DNA of 64,000 nucleotides from Phoma sp. XZ068 (Eukaryota > Ascomycota > Dothideomycetes > Pleosporales > Didymellaceae). The stretch is taken from positions 124,001 through 188,000 of the forward strand of contig RBKR01000001.1 in assembly GCA_004835665.1 (NCBI GenBank), given 5' to 3'. Both the position numbers and the translations under genes were made by a program. Shown piece after piece: positions 1-10,456 of this stretch (position 1 is its first letter; every line of letters begins with the position of its first letter). A model generated the notes under the pieces. The model was not told where the DNA came from. It saw only the letters and a program-made list of their open reading frames with translations, and searched no databases.

Positions 1-580
1 TATTCTTTATAAATTATAGAAGATATCTAAATCTCTTTATAAGATCTTTTAACAGTAATATCTAAATAGAGTTAGTAATAACCTTAGTATAAAGACTAAA
101 GAAAGTATACTAGAAATTACTTTAGAATATTAATAAAGCTTAGTAATAAGCAATCTCTTATATTAATTAGAAAAGAAAAATAGTACCTTAGCTAAAAAAG
201 GGGGATAAAGTCTATCTCCTTATAAAAAACTTATAAATACAAAGACTAATAAAAAAACTAGATTATATTAAGGTTAGACTATTTTTTATTTCTAGGTAAA
301 TTAGCCCTATAAACTATTAACTTAAACTACTATAGGATGCTAGAATATACTCTATATTCTATATATTACTATTAGAACTAGCAGACCCTAATATACTAAT
401 CTAGAAAGACTTCTACTACTAGGTTAAGGAAGAGACTAAGTAGGAAGTTAAAAAAATAATATAATATTAAAAGAAAGGATATAAGGAAGAATATCTAGTT
501 AAGTAGTTAAGATACCCTAACTTAGAAAATATATAGGAACTATTAACAAACCTTATAAACTGCTGCTAGCTATTATACTA
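1..580 (+). pseudogene. RIP-degraded Ty3/Gypsy pol 3' end (integrase C-terminus and chromodomain)
   Basis: Reading the + strand in the frame of the GAT codon at 204 and ignoring stops gives a recognisable Ty3/Gypsy polyprotein tail. A GDKVYLL motif, typical of the integrase C-terminal domain, is followed by a degraded 'KLDYIKV..FFIS' block. Around 470-560 comes a chromodomain-like stretch, KKGYKEEYLVK then YPNLEN, matching the usual 'yeVEkil..r..g...YlVkW.gy....tWE' pattern. In-frame TAA/TAG codons are frequent and sit where CAA, CAG or TGG would be expected, which is the RIP outcome. The element runs off the left edge of the window. It cannot be functional. The family call is firm; the exact lineage is not determinable. 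Confidence 0.75.
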
Positions 581-3070
581 GTATTAGTAGTATTAGAGTC
601 TAGAGGTAGAAGATGCATTACCTAGTCTAGTATAAGTAAGCTAGGTATTAACCTATTCTTAAGTATAGTAATATTATTAAGTAATAACTCCTATTGCTCT
701 AGGTGCTCTATATCCTTAATAAACTAAGCACTTATATTAAACTATTACTATTTATAATACTTTAAGAATTTCTTTTATTTACACACCTAGTTTAATTTAG
801 TATAAGTAGCCTATAAGGCAGCTATTATAGCTTCCTTAGCTTTAGCAGCCTTATCTTCTATTTCTTCTAGACATAATATCTTGTTATTAATTTTAGAGAA
901 GTTAGGAACAGGTAAATCTATAAGCTTATACTTCTTTATTCTATTATATTTATAATTTCTATACTTTTTATATAATAAAGATATCTTATAAGGCAAGTTC
1001 TTCTTTATACAGTACTTGCAGGTAACTATAGCAAGATATCTAATATTATTAATTTAGGTTCCTATTGTATATTAAGCTTAGGTACTTTAGGAAACTATTT
1101 ATTAGTTTATAAGGATATAAACTATAAAGAAGGAGGATAGTATTATAATCTTAGAGGAAGAGGTATAGTATAATAAAGTTATAGTTATAGATTAACAGCG
1201 CAGGGCTAAGAAGACTATATAACATCTTATAATCCTATAGAAATAAACTATACTAAGAGTATAAGATAGTGTAAGATACTATATATATATCCTATAGAAA
1301 CTATAAACTACTTATAGAAACTATAGGGCCTCCTATAGGACTTTATAGGATATTATAAAAAATATAGGACACTCCTTAGTATATAGTAATTAGGAACACT
1401 ACCCTTATAGTATTGTGTTTAACCTTATTAATTAACTTTATTATTAGAACTTAACCTAACTTTTAAGCTAGACAGATTAACTATCTATACTACTTATTAT
1501 TAACTCTATAGTTATTATAGTGTTTTACTAGGTATCTATACTAACTCCTTCCTATACTAGCACTTATCCTAGAGAACTAACCTTAAAAGTATTTATAAGC
1601 TTTGCTTAGTTTATAACCTTAACAGGTTAGTTCTCTAGAATAAATAGATGTGTAGTAGATTATAGAAGGTATAGCTGCTTAGTAAAATACTATAGTAACT
1701 ATAGGTAATAATAAGTAGTATAGAGTAGACTGTCTATCTTAAAAGTTAGGTTATAGTAAGGAGTATAGATAGTTAATCTGTCTATCTTAATATATAGGTA
1801 GAGTTCTAATAATAAAGTATATTAATTAGGTTAAATATAAACTATAAGGGTTGTGTTCCTAAGTACTATATACTAAAGAGATATATATAGTGCTTAGTAT
1901 TATAATAGCTACTAATTATACTAATTATTAATTATACTAATTACTAATTACACTAATTATGCTAAGACTAATTATATATATAACTTTATATTATTACCTA
2001 AGTAGTAACTAATAATACTTATTATTTATACTTACTTATAATACTTTCTTCTATATAGTTTAACTATACTACACTTAGCCTATAATTATTAACCTTATTT
2101 AGTGTTCTCTAGAATTATAATATATTCCTAATTACTATATACTAAGGAGATATATATAGTACTTAGTATTATAGTAGCTACTAATTACACTAATTATTAA
2201 TTATACTAATTACTAATTATACTAATTATACTAAGACTAATTACTATATATAACTTTATATTATTACCTAAGTAGTAACTATAGAGAAATTAGGGAGCCT
2301 ATAAGTATATATTTAGGTAATTAATATATTAGACTACTAATCTTATATAAGATTAGATAAATTAACTATATATATATATAGAGTGTTAGAAGATAGTCTA
2401 CCCTACTCTAGGGAGTATAGCACCTTTATATTATATAATCTCTAACTTTATATATGTGCTTAGTTAGAGCACCCTAAGTTAGTATAAGGTGCTTTAACTC
2501 TATTCTACTATAACAGTAACTAATAATACTTATTATTTATACTTACTTATAATACTTCTTCTTATATAGTTTAACTATACTATACTTAGCCTATAATTAT
2601 TAACCTTTATTTAGTGTTTCTAGGATTATAACAGTAGGTTAGTAAAGTCTTATATAACTAACTCTACTAACTCTAAGAATTATTATATATATATAAATAC
2701 TTTAAAATAGATAGTTAATATTCTTATAGTTAAGATTATAATTTTCTAAGTATATATTATTTATACTCTATTAGTATTAATACTCTATATAAAGTACTTA
2801 ATTATAACCTACTTAATTATAATACTTTTCTATAATCTAATATCTCTATAGCTTATATTATTTAAGACTAGCTACTCTAGGTAATATAAGAAATACCTAT
2901 TATATAATCTATATATATTATATAGTAAATATAAGTAATATTATTATTAAATCTTTACTCTAGATATATTAGTAATAGCTAGTTTAGGTGGGTAGAAACT
3001 ACCTCTAGGTAGAAAGTACCCTAACTAGCTTAGGGTGGGTAGAGGCTACTACTAGGCGGAAAGTACCCCG
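581..3070. repeat. AT-rich RIP block with nested inverted and direct repeats
   Basis: The stretch is strongly TpA-rich and nearly free of CpG, with no credible coding sequence. About 1376-1630 is matched in inverted orientation by about 1612-1870, forming an imperfect hairpin. A second module (about 1855-2100) recurs in direct orientation at about 2130-2290 and 2515-2640, with the same short TACTAATTA-type tandem units. The same modules reappear inverted at about 15560-16550, so they belong to a dispersed repeat family. At its right edge two roughly 46-bp tandem units (2980-3025 and 3026-3072) mark the step to balanced GC. The second unit is more GC-rich than the first. Confidence 0.8.
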
Positions 3071-3073
3071 ACT

Positions 3074-3313
3074 AGCTTACGTGCGCATCTATACTATCTT
3101 TGGCAAGGAGATGCGGCCCGACCCAAGGATCGTGCCTTTGCATATGCATGGTACCACTCCAAGCAGGCATTGGTCAACAACCCTGCCGCTCTTGTGCCCC
3201 ACCCAATCCCGCTAAACAGAGGCCACGCCGACGTCCACTTTGGTCTCGACTCCATGCGCCAGGCGAGACTCCGGGGCACGAACCTCATACATCAAGTAGA
3301 CATAACACAATGA
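3074..3313 (+). other. possible coding remnant, unidentified
   Basis: Immediately right of the AT block one frame is open from about 3074 to a TGA at 3311. Its translation has protein-like composition, containing KDRAFAYAWYHSKQALVN and later NRGHADVHFGLDSMRQA. It lacks a start codon and enters from degraded DNA, so it may be the 3' exon of a gene truncated by the repeat block. I do not recognise the family. The opposite-strand frame over the same bases is also open, so coding status is not proven. Confidence 0.3.
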
Positions 3314-4072
3314 TGACAGTGCTGCTCGCCCCTCGCTTCTTCTTAGTACAATGCTTGGCAAAAGCTCAGTCCAGCCGATTGGCTTCAACACCCTGCAACT
3401 ATTTACAAGGACTCTGAGTCAAGCCTTGTGGTTTCCAATTGCACACTTCGCCGCCCTAACCACTTTGTACTTCTAATTTGTCTGGCTCTGCGCGCTGCAA
3501 GAACGAAATGATGTATCAATATGTGATGATTTGCATATTCAGAAGTTGAAAAGATGCAGCAAGCTACATACTAGTTACCCCACATTCCCATAGTCAACCA
3601 GACTTACCGGTCCTTATCGTGTGGTTGTCAGCTCCAGATAATGGCTCCTTCCATGCATCGCTATCTCAAACATCGATAGATACGTACCTCTGGCTCATGT
3701 GGCCTTTGATAGCCCACCTGGGTCTGGATCTGTCTGAGCAAAGCGCCGAGTCTTGATGCCTGTAGGCATACCTGCCACAACAAGTCGGACAGAATAATTA
3801 TTCAGCGACGTGGCTTGTAAGAACAAGCTCAGTGCCTTATTGTTTGATGGCGAAGTGGACCTCATTAAAGACATAACCACGTTAGGCTTCATGTGTCCGA
3901 CTTGGCTATCCTGACGACAGACCCAAGCTTCGCACGTCTGATATAAGAGGAAGAGAAAATATCACACATATTGCATGGGTTTGCACAACCATAGATTCAT
4001 TTGATGTTTCAAATACTATAGTACAAATTCCGAAACATCACCTCGTAGCTTTGGAAAGAATCCCGCCATCTA
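3314..4072. other. intergenic, no feature recognised
   Basis: No convincing coding frame, RNA gene or repeat was seen. A 65-codon minus-strand frame at 3695-3892 has no recognisable composition. The interval contains the 3' side of the SDR gene that ends at 4073. Confidence 0.4.
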
Positions 4073-4867
4073 CTATGCCGCGCCCCCGTCCACAGTGATG
4101 ATCTTTCCATTGACCCACTCGGCCTCTTTACTAACCAGAAAGCCGACTACATTCGCGATATCCTCGGGGAATCCATTTCGATGCAGTGGGCTTGCATGAG
4201 CGGCCATTGCCTGCCTCTCCTCCGCAGTATACTTCTCTCCGTTCGGGATGTAGTGCTGGCTCACATCATTGAACATGTCGGTAACCGTACCACCCGGTGC
4301 CACGGCATTAACGGTGATTTTCTTGTCTCCACAGTCCTTGCTGAAAACACGAACGAACGAGTCGATGGCGCCCTTAGAGCCCGAGTATAGCGAGTGCGCT
4401 GGAACGCTGAAGTCCTTGGCCGTGTTGGAACTCATCAGCACAATGCGGCCGCCCTCACGTAGATTGCGGTACGCCTCGCGTGCCACGAAGAATTGGCCGC
4501 GTGTGTTGAGACTGAAGACGCGGTCAAACTCTTCCTCGGTAACATCTCTCAAATGCCCGAAGCTGACGACACCGGAGTTGCTGCAGACAATATCGAGCCC
4601 ACCGTAGTGCGCAATTGCAGACCCGAAAAGCTGCGCAATCTGCGCGACTTGGCGTACGTCGGCCTTGAAGGCCACAGCGTCAGAGCCTAGGCTTTTAATG
4701 GTACTGACGACTTTTTCGGCGTGCGCGGAGGAGTTGGCATAATTGACAACGACTTTGGCTCCTAAACGGCCCAGCTGTATGGCAATGGCTGCACCAATGC
4801 CACGGCCGGAGCCAGTTACAAGGGCAACTTTACCGTCGAGACGGCCGGGTACATAGGAAGTCGTCAT
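4073..4867 (-). CDS. short-chain dehydrogenase/reductase, versicolorin/naphthol reductase-like
   Basis: A single-exon 264-residue classical SDR, the usual length for fungal trihydroxynaphthalene and versicolorin reductases. The NAD(P)-binding TGSGRGIG motif is at residues 18-25, and SNSG at 96-99 replaces the usual NNAG. The catalytic tetrad is intact: N121, S147, Y161 and K165 within YSGSK. The segment after the active site (ITVNAVAPGGTVTDMF) is characteristic of the AflM/StcU/MdpC and T4HN-reductase group, which reduce polyhydroxylated aromatic polyketides with NADPH. It lies beside an AflR-type regulator and has a TCG(N5)CGA site about 90 bp before the start codon, which supports a role in polyketide tailoring. 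The exact substrate cannot be told from sequence; a melanin-type reductase is the alternative. Confidence 0.9.
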   Translation of the reverse strand: MTTSYVPGRLDGKVALVTGSGRGIGAAIAIQLGRLGAKVVVNYANSSAHAEKVVSTIKSLGSDAVAFKADVRQVAQIAQLFGSAIAHYGGLDIVCSNSGVVSFGHLRDVTEEEFDRVFSLNTRGQFFVAREAYRNLREGGRIVLMSSNTAKDFSVPAHSLYSGSKGAIDSFVRVFSKDCGDKKITVNAVAPGGTVTDMFNDVSQHYIPNGEKYTAEERQAMAAHASPLHRNGFPEDIANVVGFLVSKEAEWVNGKIITVDGGAA

Positions 4868-4952
4868 GATGAAGAAAATGTGTGGATGAACTGATGAGAG
4901 AGCCAGGCACTCAGCTTTTCACTTGTTCATTGCGAGTTTCGGAACGGAGCAT

Positions 4953-4963
4953 TCGCGATGCGA
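4953..4963. promoter_or_regulatory. candidate AflR-type binding site TCG(N5)CGA
   Basis: TCGCGATGCGA matches the palindromic TCG(N5)CGA core described for AflR-family regulators. It lies 86-96 bp upstream of the SDR start codon on the minus strand. An AflR-type protein is encoded next door. Binding is inferred, not shown. Confidence 0.55.
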
Positions 4964-4967
4964 ATTT

Positions 4968-5754
4968 CGGGGTCGGTACAATACGCAACGCTAGATGATT
5001 CCGAAAGGCATACACAATCGGGTCCCGCTACGGATGAATTTGCTGGCTAGAGGACTGCAGGCAATCATAATTTCGGTAGTGCGTCTTGACAGTGCGGCCG
5101 ACAATCTCTGCGCGAAGTGAACGATTCGTATAGGCATGAAGTGACAATAAGCCGATTCATGTGCCGAGTACAGCTTGGTTTTGCTTTGTTGAGCTAGAAA
5201 ATCTGACGGGATGAAGGTAAGCCTGATGAGGTGTATCTCACGAAACGGGCTAAAGCAGCTATCTCAGAGGGCGATCGTAAGTGAAATATGAACTTGTGGT
5301 GGATGTGAGTGGATTGATCATATGGATGTTAAGTCGTCAAACACGTGACCATGAAACAAAATCATAAACTGTTAATGATAGTCTAGCCAAAGTATCAGAG
5401 ATGAAGACATCACGTTGTATGAAGCTCGTTGACGGTGATGTTCTGTACCGGAATCCAATTCAACAGAGTAACAACAGTCTCCAGGAATCCGTAGCCTAGC
5501 TACCGAGAAAGGAACAACAATAAGAAGTAATCAATTGAAGTTGCTGGTGTTGCGAATGTCTTAGGGGCCGCATTAATTCGACTTCCAATAACCGTCACAG
5601 TGGTCGTCAAAGCTACAACACCACCTCACCAGCTAACACATGTATCACATGCTATATGCGCATGTTGAGACATCACGCCCGTGCAAATAGGCTGTAGGGG
5701 GGGGGGGGGGTCTGTTGTATCTGGTTGGAGCAGGATCCCTTCTCGTTCCCTGTT
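4968..5754. other. upstream region of the SDR gene, with a poly-G tract
   Basis: No coding sequence was seen between the SDR start and the 3' end of the AflR-type gene. A homopolymer of about 14 G lies near 5697-5710 and is a likely site of length variation or assembly uncertainty. Confidence 0.5.
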
Positions 5755-5850
5755 GATTTCTATAAAGTTCGACTTTGCCCCACTCCTAAACTGCCTCTAA
5801 TAGATTTCTATAAAGCTCAACTTTGCCCCACTCCTAAACTGCCTCTAATA
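5755..5850. repeat. 48-bp tandem duplication
   Basis: Two adjacent 48-bp units (5755-5802 and 5803-5850) differ at only two positions, both transitions (GTTCGAC against GCTCAAC). The unit sits just beyond the stop codon of the AflR-type gene and may affect its 3' untranslated region. Confidence 0.85.
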
Positions 5851-5867
5851 GCAAAGCAACCTTCCCT

Positions 5868-7121
5868 TCATCGATGCCTCAAATTGTGAATAATGCCCAA
5901 AGACAACGCGCTGAGGCTCTTGCAGACATCGCTCCCTATCTGGTCCATGGTGTCGGCCGAGAAGGGTGTGGTTGGCGTGGTGCAACTGTTCATTATCCCA
6001 AGATTTCCAGTCCCAATGCCACTGTCCTCAATTCCAATGCCCAGGTCTTGTGATGCTTTCAGTCGCGGCGTCAGTTGGTTGACGAGACGCTGTACGCGGT
6101 GCAACTCGCCAAGTACTGACTGGGCAGCCATCCGCTGCTCGCCATGTTCGGACGGGCCAAGCGCGCCGTCCGGCCCGCTCTCCGGCCCGCTCCTGCCTTG
6201 GCCTGCGGCAGCCCCATAACGCCGCAAGAGCTTCAGCACGATCATGGATAGCACCGTCAGCAGGAAGCCATCCTCAGTGCAAGAACACGCCAGCATGCAA
6301 GTGACCGCTTCCGTGCTCAGCTTGTTTTCTAGCAGCAACTGCTCTTGGAGCAGGCTGCTTGCACTCACTGAAACTAACTTGAAGAGGTCGAGCGCGCGAG
6401 TCAAGCATCCGCCAGGGCTTCCCTCAGAGCACGGGACGCATTCCAGGCCCGTCGACGGTATGTACAGGCTCTCGTCCGGCGCAGGCGTCGGAAAATCGAA
6501 GTACGTGTCCATGGACGTCATGAAGCAGTCCATGTCGGTCAGGTCGGCGCTGAAGTCTGGCATCATGCCCGGCGACATGTCAATGTCGACGTTGCCCAGC
6601 GCGGAGAAGGCGTCTGAGAGGTCAGTCTGCAGTGCCATCATAACCTGCATGGCATCGTCGGTTTGGTCGGTTGTCGTTTCGTGCGCGATGTAGTTTGTGG
6701 TGTCGTCGACAATGCCATTACTGTTGCCATTACCATTACTGGTACCGATGCTGGTGCTGTTGCTGTTGCTGGTGCTGGTGCTGGTGCTGCTACTGATGCT
6801 GCGGCTGGTGCTGCTGCTGGTGCTGCTGGTGCTGCTGGTGCTGCTGGTGGTGCTGGCGCTGGCGCTGGCGCTGGCGCTGGTGCTGGTGATATTATTGCTG
6901 TTGCTGTTGCCACCGACTGGACTGATGCTCCGTGTGCTCATACGCCGGCGACCCGATCGCTTGACGATAAGATACTGGCAGTTAATGCCCCGTGTCTTGC
7001 ACCGGGAGCACGATGGCTTCTCCTTGGGGCATTTCACCTTCGACAATGCACACGTCTGGCAGCTGTCGCGCAATCTGGGGCTTACTCCAACGGGCCCTGG
7101 GCTCTGGTGAATCTCCGGCAT
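5868..7121 (-). CDS. AflR-type Zn2Cys6 transcription factor
   Basis: Single-exon protein of about 417 residues from the ATG at 7121; an upstream in-frame GTG at 7145 is not a likely start. The binuclear zinc cluster has C21, C24, C31, C38, C41 and C48 (C-x2-C-x6-C-x6-C-x2-C-x6-C). It is preceded by RLRDSC and followed by a basic RSGRRR segment, as in AflR and related polyketide-cluster regulators. A long Ser/Thr/Asn/Ala low-complexity linker follows, encoded by a trinucleotide-rich tract at about 6720-6900. The C-terminal part (CLTRALDLFKLVS onward) resembles the AflR regulatory domain. AflR of Aspergillus is about 440 residues, so the length fits. It is divergent from an AflS-like gene, the same arrangement as the aflR/aflS pair. 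Orthology to AflR itself is not claimed. Confidence 0.85.
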   Translation of the reverse strand: MPEIHQSPGPVGVSPRLRDSCQTCALSKVKCPKEKPSCSRCKTRGINCQYLIVKRSGRRRMSTRSISPVGGNSNSNNITSTSASASASASTTSSTSSTSSTSSSTSRSISSSTSTSTSNSNSTSIGTSNGNGNSNGIVDDTTNYIAHETTTDQTDDAMQVMMALQTDLSDAFSALGNVDIDMSPGMMPDFSADLTDMDCFMTSMDTYFDFPTPAPDESLYIPSTGLECVPCSEGSPGGCLTRALDLFKLVSVSASSLLQEQLLLENKLSTEAVTCMLACSCTEDGFLLTVLSMIVLKLLRRYGAAAGQGRSGPESGPDGALGPSEHGEQRMAAQSVLGELHRVQRLVNQLTPRLKASQDLGIGIEDSGIGTGNLGIMNSCTTPTTPFSADTMDQIGSDVCKSLSALSLGIIHNLRHR

Positions 7122-8795
7122 AGTTTGTTTGAATAAGTTGGTCACGAAAAGAGCACTGTTGCAAGTAGACTTCGTTGGGATATGTTTGATGTTGTTCTGG
7201 ATTATAAATATGGGTTATGATAGCGGAGCAGACATCGGTCTAATACACTCTCTTCTGTTACATTTGAACAAACATCTGAGGCCGAGTTTGATTCTAGCTT
7301 ATCATATCGCGTTGGCGCGCAGCAATATCACCTACCCTGCTAGCCTAGAAGCTAGGCTAGTGTAACCCGGAGTAATATGACTCGGATTGACCCACGTGTG
7401 GGCCAAGAACGGGCTAAGCCACGCCTCATGCATGAATTCCGATCGCCCAAGACCAGACCCTGTTTGTTTTAGCTTTGCATGTGTTCTGGTGCTTCCTGCA
7501 TGTAATATGGCAATAGTCGTACAGTTTAACCTAACAATAGATGGCGGGCAAAACACTTCTATCTCTTCTTATACGGTAGCGCCCAGCAAAATGCAAATGT
7601 AGCCAGCAAACGTATAGTTCACAACTGGTGATCAAAAGCTGCGTCATTTTGCGTGCATTCACCCCAACCCCTGCCATGCCGGGCCGAACTTCCTACATAC
7701 CACACCCCGGCACGTCCGATGGGCCACCTGGCACTCTTGAAGGATTAAGCGTCTCTTGATAAGGGATGAAATCCGTTAATTACCAGCCAAATCTGCACTA
7801 GCTTGCAGCGACATGCAGCATTTGAGAGTTGAGAAAGCACCAAGTTTACTCAACCTGACTCATTTGCAGGTTGGGTTAGATTATTCAACCATTGAGTAGA
7901 AACACATAACATGATCAATCATGTTTCGCTTCTCGTTCAGATCCTTATCAGGGGTGCAGTGTGCCAAGTGGCTCATCGGACGCTCCTAGGTTCGGTAGTA
8001 TCGGCAGAGATCTCAACAAGCAAACCAAGTCTCGCGAAGGGCCCTACTTTGGGGATATGCAGGCATATCCCCAATCTGCATATCCCCAAAGTAGGGCCGT
8101 TCGCGAGACTTGCCTTACGTGTTGAGATCTCGAAGTATCGGAGCCTACAGTCTGATACACTCTCGCTTAAAATGAACCATGCTATTAAAGCAATGTAACC
8201 AACGATGCCTACCTGCAGCGCACCATTAGCTCCTTCCGCTGTTCGCCATCGCTTTCCCTTGTGATTAGCCAGTCTCTCTAACACCGTCTACTGATAATAA
8301 CGGTGTGTTGGGGATTTGTTGAATGTGCTAGTTATACGATAACTTGATCTCGAACTGTTACTACAACACTTCTAAACCTAAAATGCCCTCACAAGGTCTT
8401 CCAAGAGAAGGCTTGCAGAAGGTAGTGATATGGAAGTAGAACCGCTTGCTTCCCTAAGAAGCAAGTAATAACTCTGCAATCCTACGCTGACCTGGACTAA
8501 GCTATATTGGTAGACTAATGCAGCGATCAAGTTTCAAGAGGAAGTTGAAAACCGGTGATGCACAGCACTCGGTGCTTCTTAAAAGTAGCATGGGTATGGC
8601 AATAAAGCCTTCATGTCCGATAGCCCGTAACACGTCAGCTCTGATAAGCCGTCCGTTCTATGTTTTGCTTAGGCGCCTACCGATGTAGGATATACAATAT
8701 TTATACCACTTAGTCAGGCATCCCTGGCATTTATTGTCTTGAGAGTTACGCTCACTCTTTACACCTTGGTCGCATATTCTATCAAAGCGGTCGTG
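7122..8795. promoter_or_regulatory. shared divergent promoter of the AflR-like and AflS-like genes
   Basis: About 1.67 kb without a credible gene separates two divergently transcribed genes, so both promoters must lie here. The interval contains the long inverted repeat described separately. No TCG(N5)CGA core was found here by eye, so direct autoregulation through that motif is not evident. Confidence 0.5.
7995..8145. repeat. long inverted repeat (stem-loop) in the divergent promoter
   Basis: Arms of about 56 bp (8007-8062 and 8076-8131) flank a 13-bp spacer. The inner 19 bp match perfectly (CTACTTTGGGGATATGCAG against its complement); the outer parts contain a few mismatches. Weaker complementarity continues outward to about 7995 and 8145. 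The mirror-image open frames on the two strands here are a consequence of this symmetry, not genes. It could be a MITE-like insertion, a hairpin transcript source or a regulatory structure. Confidence 0.9.
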
Positions 8796-10241
8796 ATGGG
8801 TAGCATTACACAGCTTGAAGACTATACTAGCGAGCTGGTAACGGCCATTGAAAAGCTGACAGATTACCACACGAACACCTTTGATGTGGAAAGTACTACT
8901 AGTAAACTACTAGCAGACCCTGAAGCTTTAAAAGGGGAACAAAGAGTCCGTCACAATGTACTTAGCAGTATCTGTAAGCTTAAGGCATTATTACAGGAGC
9001 CTGTTGATCTCCTAGAGCAATTGTCTTGTCAGGTTGGTACTTCCACGAAGAATACTTCCCCAACCAACCCGTTGTTAACGATATGCAGATTCAGATTCTC
9101 GCCTGTATACGGTGGTTGGGGGAGTTCCAGATCTTAGCTTGCATACCATTGACGGGGAGTGTGCCAATCAAGGACCTGGTCGATCTGGCAGGCGTCCCTG
9201 AGATACAACTGTGTCGCGTCATTCGCTTGACAGCAACATCGGGCTTCCTCCAAGAGCCGCATCCGGGATATGTGGCACACACACCGCTGTCAACGTCCTT
9301 TGTCACCAACCCTTCTTATATCGATGCCGCAATGTTTCTTGCGGAGGTCGCGGCACCGTCCGCATTACAAATGGTTCGCGCTACAGAGCGATTTGGGGAC
9401 TCACGTCGTCAAGATGAGAGCGCATACAACCTCGCCCTAAATACAATCAAACCGTTCCATGGTGCGCTTCAAGAGGAGCCCAAGCTCAGTCGTCAATGGT
9501 GTTCTTACATGAAGAGCGCAGGCGGGTCCAATGCAGTCGGTAATGTAGCTGACGTACTCTTTCAGCTCAAACTCCCCACAACTAGTAATGGTTGTATCGT
9601 TGAGGTAAGTCTCTTTCCCCTGTTTCTCCCGCAGTTCATCCAATCAGGCATAGTAGTCCGGAGCTGATATAAAATCACAGATCGGGCCGGTCTCCGTAGA
9701 GAGCGCCATGGACCTCGCCCAAGTATACCCATTAGTAAAACTCAGTGTGCAACTTTACGTTGGGACAAGAGGCAACTCCAATCCAAACTGGTCCAGGACC
9801 CTTGGGAGTGGAGCCAGTCATTATCCTTCAGATGCCAGTACCCGTGTCAGCGTGATAGACCGGGCACCTGGTGCACGCCAAGTTGCCACTGACGCTGAGA
9901 TCTACATCCTTCATCTGCAGTCGTCCCCACATAGCACCCTAATGGCGGAGCTACGGGCTCATCTTGGTGTACTACGGACGAATGGGAGCACTATGCTCAT
10001 TATGACAGCTCATTTGTTGCCAGAGCCGGGCGGTTCCACCGACGTCGGGGTCGAGGCTGTAGCCCGTTCACGGGATCTCACACTTCTGCAGCTTGCAAAC
10101 GAGAGCGAAATGGAAATTTCGGAGCTTCTGGATATAGTTGATAGCACACGAGATAGTACAGGAAAGCTTGCTGTCCTGAAGACACTGACAGATTGCAACG
10201 GTCTAGTAAGCGCTTTAGTCATCAATTACACGCTGCTGTAA
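8796..10241 (+). CDS. AflS (AflJ)/MdpA-type pathway coactivator, O-methyltransferase-like fold
   Basis: Three exons give about 437 residues: 8796-9032, 9089-9604 and 9681-10241. Both introns (56 and 76 bp) are GT-AG and phase 0. AflS of Aspergillus is also about 438 residues. The region after the first junction (ILACIRWLGEFQILACIPL, then GSVPIKDLVDLAGVPE) is the winged-helix dimerisation part typical of fungal O-methyltransferases and of the AflS/MdpA group. A canonical SAM-binding glycine motif is not obvious. AflS-type proteins bind AflR and are needed for full transcription of polyketide clusters, including anthraquinone clusters. Divergent placement from the AflR-like gene supports that role. 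A catalytically active O-methyltransferase is the less likely alternative. Confidence 0.78.
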
Positions 10242-10456
10242 CTCATGTAGTAACAGGCGTAAGCAGCAACATATAAGTAGAATTGGAAGACACAGAGAGA
10301 TAGAGGTGACGTCTAACAGTTTGAGAATTAAGTTTATTAAAAGTTACAGCATCTTTTTTACAATTGCCAGCTTTTGTTGTAAGCTGTAGCGAACAAATGT
10401 CGGTCGCCCGTTTGTAAGCATCTCTTGGGACCTTTGCAAGTGGAAGGTAGTGCATG

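Noticed and set aside
811..996. 61-codon Lys/Ile/Tyr-rich frame in the AT block
   Set aside because: Its composition follows the AT bias, and the surrounding sequence is RIP-degraded repeat.
6638..7136. Long open frames on both strands over the AflR-type gene (Ala/Pro- and Leu/Val-rich)
   Set aside because: They are other-frame readings of the trinucleotide-rich Ser/Thr linker and have extreme low complexity.
7122..7145. Upstream GTG start for the AflR-type protein
   Set aside because: GTG starts are rare in fungi; the ATG at 7121 gives a product that still contains the whole zinc cluster.
7911..8284. Pair of similar open frames on opposite strands
   Set aside because: Both arise from the long inverted repeat; the two translations mirror each other and show no domain.
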